Part shown: positions 25,257-34,264 of the stretch, piece after piece
How positions within the stretch are numbered: the stretch's first letter is position 1
Layout: every line of letters starts with the position of its first letter
NCBI GenBank assembly: GCA_964563925.1
Contig: CAZLZD010000019.1
Coordinates: 10,258-74,257, forward strand
Direction of reading: 5' to 3'
From: JAUILA01 sp964563925
GTDB taxonomy: Bacteria > Bacteroidota > Bacteroidia > Cytophagales > Cyclobacteriaceae
Length of the DNA: 64,000 bases
Made by a program: the position numbers and the translations under genes
The notes under the pieces: model-generated
Told to the model about the DNA's origin: nothing
Database searches by the model: none
What the model saw: the letters and a program-made list of their open reading frames with translations, nothing else

Positions 25257-25271
25257 GTGAGCCCTTTTTTT
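25242..25271 (+). terminator. Attenuator terminator before hisG
   Basis: Stem AGGGCTCGCC / GGTGAGCCCT (one G-U pair) around the loop ATGC, followed by seven T. It stands 18 bases before the hisG ATG and after the His-rich leader peptide, so it is an attenuator rather than an end-of-operon terminator. Confidence 0.9.
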
Positions 25272-25289
25272 GTTAAACACAACGGATAA

Positions 25290-26150
25290 ATGAACAAGAA
25301 ACTCAGAATCGCCATTCAAAAGTCTGGCCGGCTTCAGGAAAAATCGATCGGACTGCTGAAAGAATGCGGATTATCATTCTCCAACAGCTCAAATAAGCTC
25401 AAGGCGACCAGTTATAACTTTCCCGCCGAGATACTCTTCCTCCGGGATGACGATATCCCGCAATATGTGGAGGACTGTGTGGCCGACATTGGCATTATCG
25501 GGGAGAATGTCATGATCGAAAAAGGTAAACAGATTGACCTGATCGAACGACTCAATTTTGCAAAATGCAGGTTATCCATTGCGGTTCCCAAAAATGTCAA
25601 TTTTGGCTCCATGCAGGATCTTGAAGGCAAAAGAATCGCCACCTCCTACCCGGTGATCGTCCGCCGGTTCCTGGAGGAAAAGAAAGTCAACGCCGACATT
25701 CATGAGATCAGCGGATCCGTGGAGATTGCGCCGGGAATAGGTTTGGCCGAAGCCATTTGTGATATCGTAAGCACAGGAAGTACCCTGCTCTCCAATGGAT
25801 TGAAGGAGGTGGAAACTGTTATGAAGTCGGAGGCCGTCCTGGTTGCCAATCCTTCCCTGGATGAGGAACGCAAATCCCTGCTGGATAAATTATTGTTCCG
25901 GATCAAATCGGTAAAGACCGCTGAAAACAATAAGTACCTGCTCATGAATGTACCTAATGAGGCCATTGACCAGATCACGTCCATTTTGCCCGGCATGAAA
26001 AGTCCGACCGTAACCCCGCTGAACATGGAAGGCTGGTCTTCACTGCATTCGGTCGTTAACGAAAATGATTTCTGGGATAAGATTGATGAATTAAAAAATC
26101 TGGGTGCCCAGGGTATCCTTGTTATACCTATCGAAAAAATGATACTCTGA
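25290..26150 (+). CDS. hisG: ATP phosphoribosyltransferase, long form
   Basis: A 286-residue HisG(L) catalysing the first step of histidine synthesis, joining ATP and PRPP. The N-terminal catalytic domains begin KLRIAIQKSGRLQEKS; the phosphate-binding block is DIVSTGSTLLSNGL. The C-terminal regulatory ACT-like domain (residues ~215-286, MKSPTVTPL...GAQGILVIPIEKMI) shows this is the long form that is feedback-inhibited by histidine without HisZ. First gene of the operon, after the attenuator. Its stop overlaps the hisD start by one base (TGATG). Confidence 0.97.
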   Translation: MNKKLRIAIQKSGRLQEKSIGLLKECGLSFSNSSNKLKATSYNFPAEILFLRDDDIPQYVEDCVADIGIIGENVMIEKGKQIDLIERLNFAKCRLSIAVPKNVNFGSMQDLEGKRIATSYPVIVRRFLEEKKVNADIHEISGSVEIAPGIGLAEAICDIVSTGSTLLSNGLKEVETVMKSEAVLVANPSLDEERKSLLDKLLFRIKSVKTAENNKYLLMNVPNEAIDQITSILPGMKSPTVTPLNMEGWSSLHSVVNENDFWDKIDELKNLGAQGILVIPIEKMIL

Positions 26151-27430
26151 TGCTGACCCGAATTCTACATCCCTCGCCGGCCCAGTGGCCAGACATTTTA
26201 CGCCGCCCGGTTATGGAAGCGGCATCCCTTAATGCCACTGTCCGTACGATTGCCGGGAACGTAAGGCACAACGGAGACAAGGCCCTTCGGGAATATGCGG
26301 CCACATTTGACCAGGCTACCCTTGACTCGGTCCTCGTCAGTGAAGAGGAATTCTCCCGTGCAGAAAAAAAACTGGCAGCGGAGCTTAAGGCAGCCATCGA
26401 AAAAGCCGCGGCAAACATCCGGGCTTTTCATGAAAGCCAGCGGCTGAACGAATCCAGGGTGGAAACGACTCCCGGCGTACATTGCTGGCGGGAAGCCCGC
26501 CCGATCGAAAAAGTCGGACTGTATATACCCGGCGGAACCGCGCCACTGTTTTCTTCCGTCCTGATGCTGGCCATCCCGGCTGCCATCGCGGGCTGTAAAG
26601 AAATCATTCTGGCCACTCCTCCCTCCCCGTCGGGGGAAATTCACCCTGCCATCCTGTTTGCGGCCAGGCTGACCGGCGTGCACCGGGTGGTTAAGGCCGG
26701 TGGAGCCCAGGCCATCGCAGCTATGGCCTATGGAACAGAATCCGTGCCGGGAGTATTTAAAATTTTCGGACCGGGAAACCAATATGTAACGGCTGCCAAG
26801 CAACTGGTGAGTATGGACGGCACGGCCATTGATATGCCGGCAGGTCCGTCCGAAGTAGCGGTAATCGCTGATGAAACCGCGCGGCCGGAGTTTGTGGCTA
26901 TTGATCTGCTTTCCCAGGCAGAACACGGACACGACAGCCAGGTGCTCCTGATCACCACCAGTGAAGCCTTTGCCGACCAGGTGGAAACGGAAATTGAACG
27001 CCTGCTGGAGGAACTTCCCCGGGGCGAGTATATGAAGAGCAGCCTGGGACACAGCAAGGTGATCGTGGTATCTGCCCTGGATGAAGCCGTGCAAATGAGC
27101 AATGCCTATTGTCCGGAACACCTGATTCTCGCGGTGGATGATCCTCAATCGCTGGTGCCGGGCATCCTGAATGCCGGATCTGTTTTCCTGGGACACTACA
27201 CGCCGGAGTCGGCCGGTGATTATGCAAGCGGCACCAATCATACCCTCCCGACCAATGGCGCGGCGGCAGCCTACAGTGGGGTATCCCTGGATAGTTTTAC
27301 CAAAAGGATTACTTTTCAGCATATCACCCCGGAAGGCCTTCAGGAACTTGGTCCGACCGTTGAAATACTGGCCGAAGCCGAACAGCTGATGGCACACAAA
27401 ATGGCAGTCACCTTACGGTTAAATTCATGA
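26150..27430 (+). CDS. hisD: Histidinol dehydrogenase
   Basis: A 426-residue zinc enzyme oxidising L-histidinol to histidine in two NAD-dependent steps. Signature blocks: KVGLYIPGGTAPLFS, VKAGGAQAIAAMAYGTE, KIFGPGNQYVTAAK, LLSQAEHGHDSQ (Gln and His metal ligands), NAYCPEHLIL (catalytic Glu-His), GDYASGTNHTLPT (metal-binding Asp region). Usual length. It overlaps hisG by one base and hisC by four (ATGA), indicating translational coupling. Confidence 0.98.
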   Translation: MLTRILHPSPAQWPDILRRPVMEAASLNATVRTIAGNVRHNGDKALREYAATFDQATLDSVLVSEEEFSRAEKKLAAELKAAIEKAAANIRAFHESQRLNESRVETTPGVHCWREARPIEKVGLYIPGGTAPLFSSVLMLAIPAAIAGCKEIILATPPSPSGEIHPAILFAARLTGVHRVVKAGGAQAIAAMAYGTESVPGVFKIFGPGNQYVTAAKQLVSMDGTAIDMPAGPSEVAVIADETARPEFVAIDLLSQAEHGHDSQVLLITTSEAFADQVETEIERLLEELPRGEYMKSSLGHSKVIVVSALDEAVQMSNAYCPEHLILAVDDPQSLVPGILNAGSVFLGHYTPESAGDYASGTNHTLPTNGAAAAYSGVSLDSFTKRITFQHITPEGLQELGPTVEILAEAEQLMAHKMAVTLRLNS

Positions 27431-28455
27431 ACTTAGAACGTTATATCCGACCCAATATCCTGAACATGAAGGCGTACTCTTCCGCCCGGGATGAATTTTC
27501 CGGTGCGGCACGTGTCTTTCTTGATGCGAATGAAAATCCGTTTAAATTACCTTATCACCGGTATCCGGATCCGCATCAGGCTGCCATCAAAAAAGAACTG
27601 GCTGGTATGAAAGGGGTTGCCCCGGAACAGGTCTTTTTGGGCAATGGATCGGATGAACCCATTGACCTGGTGATACGGATGTGCTGTATCCCGGGAAAAT
27701 CCAACCTGATCACCACCGATCCCACGTACGGCATGTACCAGGTATCGGCTGCAGTGAACGATGTAGGGGTACGAAAAGCCGCGCTGAATCCGGACTTCTC
27801 GCTGGATCCGGAAGCAATCCGCAGGTTGACGGATGCAGACAGCAGGCTGCTTTTCCTTTGCAGTCCGAATAACCCCTCCGGCAACATGCTGGATCCGAAA
27901 TCCCTGAGACAGGCAATCCGCACCTTTCCCGGTATTGTGGTATTGGATGAGGCATATGCAGATTTCAGCGGGCATTCATTTCTTTCCGAATTGGATGAAT
28001 TCAAAAACCTTATCATTTTACAGACCTTCTCAAAAGCCTGGGGGCTCGCCGGATTGCGGGTGGGTGTGGCCTATGCCGATACGTTTCTTATCAACCTGCT
28101 GGACAAGATCAAGCCTCCCTACAACATCAATCAGTACAGCCAGGAGCAGGTGCTGAATGCCCTGAAGGAAATGGAAGCCATGCAGGACAGAACGGCCACG
28201 ATCATTGATGAAAGAAAGCGGCTTGCTGAAATTCTCATAGAGATCCCCCTGGTGACGGCAGTATATCCTTCGGATGCCAATTTCCTGCTGGTGAGATTCG
28301 ACAGGTCCGCCGACCTCTTTAACTACCTTTTGGACCAAGGCATCATCGTACGGGACCGAAGCAACCAGTTGCATTGTGAAAACTGCCTTCGCCTGACTGT
28401 GGGTACCCCGGAAGAAAATAACCTGTTACTAGAAGCCATTCAATCATTCAAATGA
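27427..28455 (+). CDS. hisC: Histidinol-phosphate aminotransferase
   Basis: A 342-residue PLP enzyme (fold type I) making histidinol phosphate from imidazole acetol phosphate. The Asp that binds the pyridine nitrogen is in VLDEAYADFSG and the Schiff-base lysine in QTFSKAWGLAGLRVG. LDANENPFKLPYHRYPDP is the family N-terminal block, and FLLVRF and GIIVRDRS are the C-terminal ones. Starts by ATGA overlap with hisD and ends by ATGA overlap with hisB. Confidence 0.97.
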   Translation: MNLERYIRPNILNMKAYSSARDEFSGAARVFLDANENPFKLPYHRYPDPHQAAIKKELAGMKGVAPEQVFLGNGSDEPIDLVIRMCCIPGKSNLITTDPTYGMYQVSAAVNDVGVRKAALNPDFSLDPEAIRRLTDADSRLLFLCSPNNPSGNMLDPKSLRQAIRTFPGIVVLDEAYADFSGHSFLSELDEFKNLIILQTFSKAWGLAGLRVGVAYADTFLINLLDKIKPPYNINQYSQEQVLNALKEMEAMQDRTATIIDERKRLAEILIEIPLVTAVYPSDANFLLVRFDRSADLFNYLLDQGIIVRDRSNQLHCENCLRLTVGTPEENNLLLEAIQSFK

Positions 28456-29573
28456 AAAAGATACTATTTATTGACCGTGACGGAACGATTATCAATGAAC
28501 CGCCGGACGAACAAATCGATAGCCTCGAGAAACTCAGTTTTTATCCGGGTGTGTTCAGAGGACTGGGAAAGATTGCTGACAGAAACGAATTTGAGCTGGT
28601 GATGATTACCAACCAGGACGGATTGGGAACAGATTCATTTCCCGAACCTGATTTCTGGCCGGCCCACAACAAGATGCTGGAGGCCCTGGAGAATGAAGGC
28701 ATCCGGTTTACCGACATCCTTATCGACCGCTCTTTTCCCCATGAGAACCTGCCTACACGAAAACCCGGTACCGGCTTGCTTACCTCCTGGCTGGAAACAG
28801 GTTTCGACAAATCCGGTTCATATGTGATCGGAGACAGGCTGAGTGACATTGCACTCGCCAAAAACCTGGGTTGTCGCGGCATTCTTATCAACGACGGGTC
28901 ATTGAAGCCCCAGATGGAATCGGACGGACTTACCGCACATTGTGCACTCGTCACCAGCAGCTGGGAGGAAGTCTTCCGGTTTCTTTACCAGCCAGAAAGA
29001 AAGGCGGAACACCGCCGTAAAACGAATGAAACCGACATTGACATCCGTCTGAACCTGAACGGTACAGGTCAGTCCGATATCTCTACCGGGCTTGGTTTTT
29101 TTGACCACATGCTGGAACAAATCGCACGGCACGGCCAGATCGATCTCACGGTACGGGTGAATGGCGACCTGGAGATTGACGAACATCATACCATTGAGGA
29201 CACGGCCCTGGCCCTGGGTACTTGTTTTGACAAGGCACTCGGGGATAAACGGGGACTGCAGCGATACGGGTTTATGCTTCCCATGGATGATTGCCTGGCC
29301 CAGGTAGCCATTGATTTCGGAGGAAGGCCCTGGCTGGTTTGGGAGGCAGATTTCAAACGTGAAAAAATCGGCGAAATGCCCACGGAAATGTTTATGCACT
29401 TCTTTAAGTCATTCTCCGACAATGCCCGCTGTAACCTGAACATAAAAGCCGAAGGAGACAATGAACATCACAAGATCGAATCCATCTTTAAGGCCTTTGC
29501 AAGAGCGGTCAGAATGGCCGTCTCGGTCAATGAGCACAGTAAACAATTACCAAGTACCAAAGGAGTGTTATGA
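28452..29573 (+). CDS. hisB: Bifunctional histidinol-phosphatase / imidazoleglycerol-phosphate dehydratase
   Basis: A 373-residue fusion. The N-terminal HAD phosphatase (residues ~1-165) has the nucleophile motif FIDRDGT and later IGDRLSDIALAKN. The C-terminal dehydratase (~195-373) has LGFFDHMLEQIARHG and DEHHTIEDTALALG, the manganese-binding histidines, and EGDNEHHKIESIFKAFARA. The fusion gives steps six and eight of the pathway and is typical of Bacteroidota and Gammaproteobacteria. Flanked by ATGA overlaps on both sides. Confidence 0.97.
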   Translation: MKKILFIDRDGTIINEPPDEQIDSLEKLSFYPGVFRGLGKIADRNEFELVMITNQDGLGTDSFPEPDFWPAHNKMLEALENEGIRFTDILIDRSFPHENLPTRKPGTGLLTSWLETGFDKSGSYVIGDRLSDIALAKNLGCRGILINDGSLKPQMESDGLTAHCALVTSSWEEVFRFLYQPERKAEHRRKTNETDIDIRLNLNGTGQSDISTGLGFFDHMLEQIARHGQIDLTVRVNGDLEIDEHHTIEDTALALGTCFDKALGDKRGLQRYGFMLPMDDCLAQVAIDFGGRPWLVWEADFKREKIGEMPTEMFMHFFKSFSDNARCNLNIKAEGDNEHHKIESIFKAFARAVRMAVSVNEHSKQLPSTKGVL

Positions 29574-30157
29574 ACATAGCGTTGGTTAAATACAATGCCG
29601 GCAACACACAGTCGGTGCTTTTCGCCCTTGAGCGACTCGGGATCACCGCCCGTCTTACCAATGATCCGGAAGAACTCAGGGCCGCGGATAAAGTGATCTT
29701 TCCCGGTGTCGGGGAGGCGGGCAGTACCATGCAGCACCTGGAGGACCTGGGGCTGGACAAGGTGCTTCCATCTCTTACGCAACCTTTCCTGGGAATTTGC
29801 CTGGGCATGCAGCTGATGTGCCGGTGGTCGGAAGAAGGGGACACACGCTGTCTTGGCATGTTTGACCTGGAGGTACGCCGATTTACGCCCTTACAGGATG
29901 AAAAGGTCCCTCACATGGGATGGAATGATCTTGAATTTCATGAAAATCACCAGCTGTTAAACAATCTTCCAGACCGGCATATGTATTTTGTACACAGCTA
30001 TTACGTACCTGAATCTGAGTTTTCGATGGCTTCGGCAAATTACATAAAACCGTTTTGCGCGGTACTTCACCGTGATAATTTCTATGCCGTTCAGTTTCAC
30101 CCTGAAAAATCTGCCGCCCAGGGACAGCAATTACTTGAAAACTTTATCAAGCTATGA
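29570..30157 (+). CDS. hisH: Imidazole glycerol phosphate synthase, glutaminase subunit
   Basis: A 195-residue class I glutamine amidotransferase. The nucleophile Cys is in FLGICLGMQLM; the His-Glu of the triad are in VQFHPEKSA. It releases ammonia that is channelled to HisF. The oxyanion strand block FPGVGEAGSTMQHL is also present. ATGA overlaps with hisB and hisA. Confidence 0.97.
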   Translation: MNIALVKYNAGNTQSVLFALERLGITARLTNDPEELRAADKVIFPGVGEAGSTMQHLEDLGLDKVLPSLTQPFLGICLGMQLMCRWSEEGDTRCLGMFDLEVRRFTPLQDEKVPHMGWNDLEFHENHQLLNNLPDRHMYFVHSYYVPESEFSMASANYIKPFCAVLHRDNFYAVQFHPEKSAAQGQQLLENFIKL

Positions 30158-30876
30158 GAATTATACCTGCCATTGACATCATTGACGGAAAATGCGTACG
30201 CCTTACCCAGGGCGACTACGAACAGAAGAAAATTTACAACGAAGATCCGCTGGAAGTGGCCAAAATGTACGAGGATGCCGGCATTACCTTCCTTCACCTT
30301 GTGGACCTTGACGGGGCGAGGTCAGGTCGCATAATAAATACGCCTGTTCTGGAACGGATTGCTTCCCAGACCCGTCTTCACATCGACTTTGGAGGCGGCA
30401 TCAAGCGGGATGCAGACATCGAAACCGCATTTAACAGCGGCGCCAGGCAGGTCACCTGTGGCAGCATCGCGGTAAAGGAACCCGGAACCGTTCTCAAGTG
30501 GGTGGAGGACTACGGGACCAACCGGCTGATCGTGGGGGCCGATGTAAAAGACCGTAAGATCGCCGTGCATGGCTGGAAGGAAACGACAAGCCTGGAAATT
30601 GAGGATTTACTGCATACTTATGTGGCGGAAGGACTGGAATATGTTATCTGCACTGATATCGCTACCGACGGGATGCTTCAGGGACCCAATTTTGGTTTGT
30701 ACGAGGACCTGTTAAACACGTTCCCGTCCATTAAATTAATTGCAAGTGGCGGGGTCAGCAGTATGGACGACCTCCACAGGTTGCAGGAAATGTCGGTTGA
30801 CGGGGTGATTATCGGGAAGGCGATTTACGAAGGGCGCATAACCCTTGAGGAATTAAAAAAGTTTGCGGATGCTTAA
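30154..30876 (+). CDS. hisA: ProFAR isomerase
   Basis: A 240-residue (beta-alpha)8 barrel that isomerises ProFAR to PRFAR. The catalytic Asp residues are in RIIPAIDIIDGKCVRL and CTDIATDGMLQGPN; phosphate-binding loops are DFGGGIK and ASGGVSS. Overlaps hisH by four bases and hisF by eight. Confidence 0.97.
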   Translation: MRIIPAIDIIDGKCVRLTQGDYEQKKIYNEDPLEVAKMYEDAGITFLHLVDLDGARSGRIINTPVLERIASQTRLHIDFGGGIKRDADIETAFNSGARQVTCGSIAVKEPGTVLKWVEDYGTNRLIVGADVKDRKIAVHGWKETTSLEIEDLLHTYVAEGLEYVICTDIATDGMLQGPNFGLYEDLLNTFPSIKLIASGGVSSMDDLHRLQEMSVDGVIIGKAIYEGRITLEELKKFADA

Positions 30877-31624
30877 AAAGAGAATAATACCATGCCTGGA
30901 TATTAAAAATGGCCGTACGGTTAAGGGGGTGAATTTTGTGAATATTCGGGATGCGGGAGATCCGGTGGAGCTGGGTGCGTTGTATGCCCGGGAAGGAGCT
31001 GACGAACTTGTATTTCTTGATATCACGGCCACCCATGAGGGACGTAAGACCTTTGTGGCCCTTGTACGTGATATAGCCCGACATCTTAACATACCTTTTA
31101 CGGTAGGGGGCGGCATTAGTTCGGTGGAGGACGTCTCCCCCCTGCTGCAAGCCGGGGCCGACAAGGTTTCGGTCAATTCTTCCGCGGTTAAAAGACCCGA
31201 ACTTATTGATGAGCTGGTCGCGGCTTTCGGAAGCCAGTGTATTGTGGTGGCGATTGACGCGCGCCTGGTAGACGACACATGGATCGTTCATACCCACGGC
31301 GGCAGAAATCCTGTCGACAAGGAACTGTTCTCCTGGGCCATGGAAGTGGAGCGTCGCGGGGCGGGTGAAATCTTGTTTACCAGCATGGACCACGACGGTA
31401 CTAAGAACGGATTTGCCCTCGAAGCACTAAAAAAACTGCGCCAAAGCGTATCGGTCCCGGTCATAGCTTCAGGCGGGGCAGGAAACATGGGGCACTTCAG
31501 GGATGTGTTTGCTGACGACTGTGCGGATGCTGCCCTGGCCGCCAGCATTTTTCATTTTAAGGAAATCGGAATCGGTGAACTCAAGGAATATCTGAGCAAA
31601 GAAGATATACCTGTCAGGATTTGA
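30869..31624 (+). CDS. hisF: Imidazole glycerol phosphate synthase, cyclase subunit
   Basis: A 251-residue (beta-alpha)8 barrel, partner of HisH. Catalytic Asp residues lie in RIIPCLDIKNGRTVKGVNF and in TSMDHDGTKNGF; phosphate loops are VGGGISS and ASGGAGN. I start at the ATG 30869 (MLKKRIIPCLD); a TTG two codons earlier is in frame. It overlaps hisA by eight bases. It is the last his gene seen; the usual hisIE does not follow. Confidence 0.97.
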   Translation: MLKKRIIPCLDIKNGRTVKGVNFVNIRDAGDPVELGALYAREGADELVFLDITATHEGRKTFVALVRDIARHLNIPFTVGGGISSVEDVSPLLQAGADKVSVNSSAVKRPELIDELVAAFGSQCIVVAIDARLVDDTWIVHTHGGRNPVDKELFSWAMEVERRGAGEILFTSMDHDGTKNGFALEALKKLRQSVSVPVIASGGAGNMGHFRDVFADDCADAALAASIFHFKEIGIGELKEYLSKEDIPVRI

Positions 31625-31656
31625 TAGTTATCTTTTGAGTGTTTTGAGTATATTAA

Positions 31657-32211
31657 ATGAATGATTCCATGAAAAAATTCATTGAACGATATTACGGCTT
31701 ATTTTTGGTGATTGCCCTGGTGATCTTTCATGCGGCATATTCCCTTCCTATGAACTGGCTGTATCTAATGATGGGAACCCTGCTCGTTACGACTGAGCTG
31801 ATTCAATGGCGAATTCAACGCAGGGAATGCTCAACTGGCATGATTTTCAAAATCACGTCCTATCAATGGATAATGTCGATTGGTGTTGCAGGATTCATAA
31901 TTTACTGGTTCGTCTCCGGGGGGTCCGGAATCCTCTTATGGATTTCCATAGCCCTGGTTCTCTGTTACCAGGTTCTTTATACGATCAGGAACCGTTATTA
32001 CTTTTATCTGATCAGTCCGGATGGCATACGGGGCATAAATGACAGCCTCAGAATTAATGCGGTTGATATCCGAAATGTGCATATGGACGAAGGAGAAATC
32101 ATTGTGGATACTTCCAGGCACACCAATCATTTTGAAATCGAGCGGAAACGGCTCGCATCGCCCGATTGGAATGAACTTGTCGGCATGATACGAAGCCACC
32201 TTGCAAAATGA
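31657..32211 (+). CDS. Membrane protein with C-terminal soluble domain, hypothetical
   Basis: A 184-residue protein with four membrane segments in two pairs (YYGLFLVIALVIFHAAYSL; NWLYLMMGTLLVTTELIQW; WIMSIGVAGFIIYWFVSG; GILLWISIALVLCYQVLY). A C-terminal part of about 65 residues follows with short strands (YYFYLISPDGIRGIN, VDIRNVHMDEGEIIVDTS) resembling a PH-like or bPH fold. It stands where hisIE is expected, 33 bases after hisF, but shows nothing of HisI or HisE. Overlaps the GNAT gene by four bases. Function unknown. Confidence 0.75.
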   Translation: MNDSMKKFIERYYGLFLVIALVIFHAAYSLPMNWLYLMMGTLLVTTELIQWRIQRRECSTGMIFKITSYQWIMSIGVAGFIIYWFVSGGSGILLWISIALVLCYQVLYTIRNRYYFYLISPDGIRGINDSLRINAVDIRNVHMDEGEIIVDTSRHTNHFEIERKRLASPDWNELVGMIRSHLAK

Positions 32212-32723
32212 GGAGTCCGCTGCAAATTGCCCTGCGCCCATTCAACCTCGAGGATGCAGAAAGGGTGGCCGTTTTGTGTAATAACAAGCGAATCTTTGAT
32301 AATCTTCGTGATTTTTTCCCGCACCCTTATTCCCTGCAGGATGCCGTTGACTTTATCAAAGGGTGCCAGGCACGAAAGCCGGTATTGAACTTTGCCGTTA
32401 CAGCAAACCAGGAAGTAGCGGGAGCCATCGGTCTCATACCGCAAACCGATGTCTACACCGGCACCGCAGAAATAGGATACTGGCTGGGTGAGCCGTTCTG
32501 GGGGCAGGGTATCATGACTGAAGCCGTACGTCGGATGGTATCCTACGGCTGGGAAACACTGCAGCTCAGGCGCATATTCACCGGTGTATATGATTACAAC
32601 AAAGCCTCGATGCGTGTATTGGAAAAAGCCGGATTTCATTTTGAAGGAATCTGCCGAAAATCAGTTCTGAAAAACGGGGTGATCCGGGATGAATACATGT
32701 ACGCAATCACAGCCCGGGAATGA
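32208..32723 (+). CDS. GNAT acetyltransferase, RimJ/RimL type
   Basis: A 171-residue N-acetyltransferase. The acetyl-CoA pyrophosphate loop region is EIGYWLGEPFWGQGIMTEAV; NKASMRVLEKAGF is the conserved C-terminal block of the RimJ/L group, and IRDEYMYAI ends the fold. The substrate (protein N-terminus or small amine) cannot be told. Overlaps both neighbours by four bases, so it is in an operon with the membrane protein and the MFS transporter. Confidence 0.9.
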   Translation: MRSPLQIALRPFNLEDAERVAVLCNNKRIFDNLRDFFPHPYSLQDAVDFIKGCQARKPVLNFAVTANQEVAGAIGLIPQTDVYTGTAEIGYWLGEPFWGQGIMTEAVRRMVSYGWETLQLRRIFTGVYDYNKASMRVLEKAGFHFEGICRKSVLKNGVIRDEYMYAITARE

Positions 32724-33931
32724 ATAATTTTGATATCAGGATTCCAGGGAGAATATTACCGGTCATTGTACTTTCCCAATTCTGCTGTACCTCCTTGTGG
32801 TTTGCCGGCAACGCAGTCATGGGGGCGATGTCACGCGATTTTCAGTTGCCTGAATCTGCGCTCCCCCACCTGACCTCCTCGGTGCAGTTCGGCTTTATCA
32901 CCGGAACCCTTGTTTTTGCCCTTCTAACTATTTCAGACCGATTTTCCCCATCCCGCGTCTTCTTTTCCTGCGCCGTGCTGGGGGCAATTTTTAACCTCAT
33001 GGCAATCCTTGAATTCAATACGTTCCTGAGCCTGATGCTGCTGAGGTTTGCCACCGGCTATTTCCTGGCCGGGATATACCCGGTCGGAATGAAGATCGCG
33101 GCAGATTACTTTACCACCGGACTTGGCAAATCACTTGGTTACCTGGTAGGTGCGCTGGTACTTGGGACTGCCTTTCCCCATATCCTGAACCTGTGGACCG
33201 AATCACTGCCCTGGAAATCGGTGATGGTCATTACCTCATTACTGGCGCTTTCAGGGGGTACACTGATTGCTGTATTTGTTCCCGACGGTCCTTTCAGGCG
33301 GCCCGGACAGAAACTGGACCTCTCCGCATTTCTCAGGGTCTTCAGAAACCGGGATTTCCGGTCGGCGGCCTTCGGATATTTCGGACATATGTGGGAATTA
33401 TATGCCTTCTGGGCATTTGTCCCGGTAATGATACACACCTACAACCAGATGAACCCCGGCGCTGGAATTTCCGTATCCTTCTGGTCATTCCTTATCATTG
33501 GCATTGGCAGCCTCGGTTGTATCGCCGGTGGGTATATCTCCATGTCGGCGGGAACGGCGCGGACAGCTTTTGCCTCCCTCCTTTTGTCCGGCTTATGCTG
33601 TCTCTTTTCTCCGCTAATCTTCTATTTTGCACCCACCTGGGTATTTGTGGTATTTCTGTTACTGTGGGGCGTCACGGTGATCACAGACTCACCGCTTTTC
33701 TCGACCATGGTAGCCCGAAATGCTGATCCGGCCATTAAAGGAACAGCCCTTACAATTGTGAATTGTATCGGATTCTCCATTACCATTCTAAGTATACAGC
33801 TGATTCACCTGGTTCTGTCCCGTATAGATCCGGCCCTGGTCTATCTCCTTTTATTGCCAGGACCCGTCTTCGGTTTGTCCGCCTTGTTCAGGCAGGCAAG
33901 GAATAAACTGAGTGCCTCCATGCCGAAATGA
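32720..33931 (+). CDS. MFS transporter
   Basis: A 403-residue integral membrane protein with about twelve membrane segments, in two six-helix halves separated by a cytoplasmic loop near GPFRRPGQKLDLSAFLRVFRNRDFRS. The motif-A-like loop between segments 2 and 3 reads TISDRFSPSRVF. The overall layout resembles cyanate/nitrate-type and organic anion carriers of the family. The substrate is unknown. Last gene of the three-gene overlapping set. Confidence 0.88.
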   Translation: MNNFDIRIPGRILPVIVLSQFCCTSLWFAGNAVMGAMSRDFQLPESALPHLTSSVQFGFITGTLVFALLTISDRFSPSRVFFSCAVLGAIFNLMAILEFNTFLSLMLLRFATGYFLAGIYPVGMKIAADYFTTGLGKSLGYLVGALVLGTAFPHILNLWTESLPWKSVMVITSLLALSGGTLIAVFVPDGPFRRPGQKLDLSAFLRVFRNRDFRSAAFGYFGHMWELYAFWAFVPVMIHTYNQMNPGAGISVSFWSFLIIGIGSLGCIAGGYISMSAGTARTAFASLLLSGLCCLFSPLIFYFAPTWVFVVFLLLWGVTVITDSPLFSTMVARNADPAIKGTALTIVNCIGFSITILSIQLIHLVLSRIDPALVYLLLLPGPVFGLSALFRQARNKLSASMPK

Positions 33932-33983
33932 ACCGGCCTTCCCGTAAATAATGTTATATTAGAAGAGAAATAACGATCAACCT

Positions 33984-34259
33984 ATGGGATTTGGATTCGG
34001 ACCAGGCAATGCCATGCAGCGGGACTACAACCGCAATCGCAGTATGCTCAACAAGCGAAAGGACCTGAAGGACATTAATGAAAAATACGGCAGCAAGGAC
34101 CGCGAGCCATTTCAGGACAAGACCTTGACCCCGGAAGAACTTCATGCTTTTCGCAAAAACTTCCTGAAGCAAAAGAAAAAAGAGAACCTCAGGCTCACCA
34201 TCGTGTTTGCCACAGTCCTTGTGATGATAAGCGCATTCGCCTGGTATTTGCTTACTTAA
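33984..34259 (+). CDS. Small single-pass membrane protein, hypothetical (paralogue of next gene)
   Basis: A 91-residue protein starting MGFGFGPGNAMQRDYNRNRS, highly basic (KRKDLKDINEKYG), with one C-terminal membrane segment (LTIVFATVLVMISAFAWYLL). Its first 40 residues resemble those of the next gene (GFGF..., then a basic L-x-KRK-x-LK stretch and KYG), so the two are probably paralogous N-terminal modules. Five bases separate the genes. Function unknown. Confidence 0.7.
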   Translation: MGFGFGPGNAMQRDYNRNRSMLNKRKDLKDINEKYGSKDREPFQDKTLTPEELHAFRKNFLKQKKKENLRLTIVFATVLVMISAFAWYLLT

Positions 34260-34264
34260 TTCGA

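Noticed and set aside
26198..27397. A 399-codon frame on the minus strand opposite hisD
   Set aside because: It is the antisense of a well-conserved hisD; composition rich in His, Arg and Gly, with no domain.
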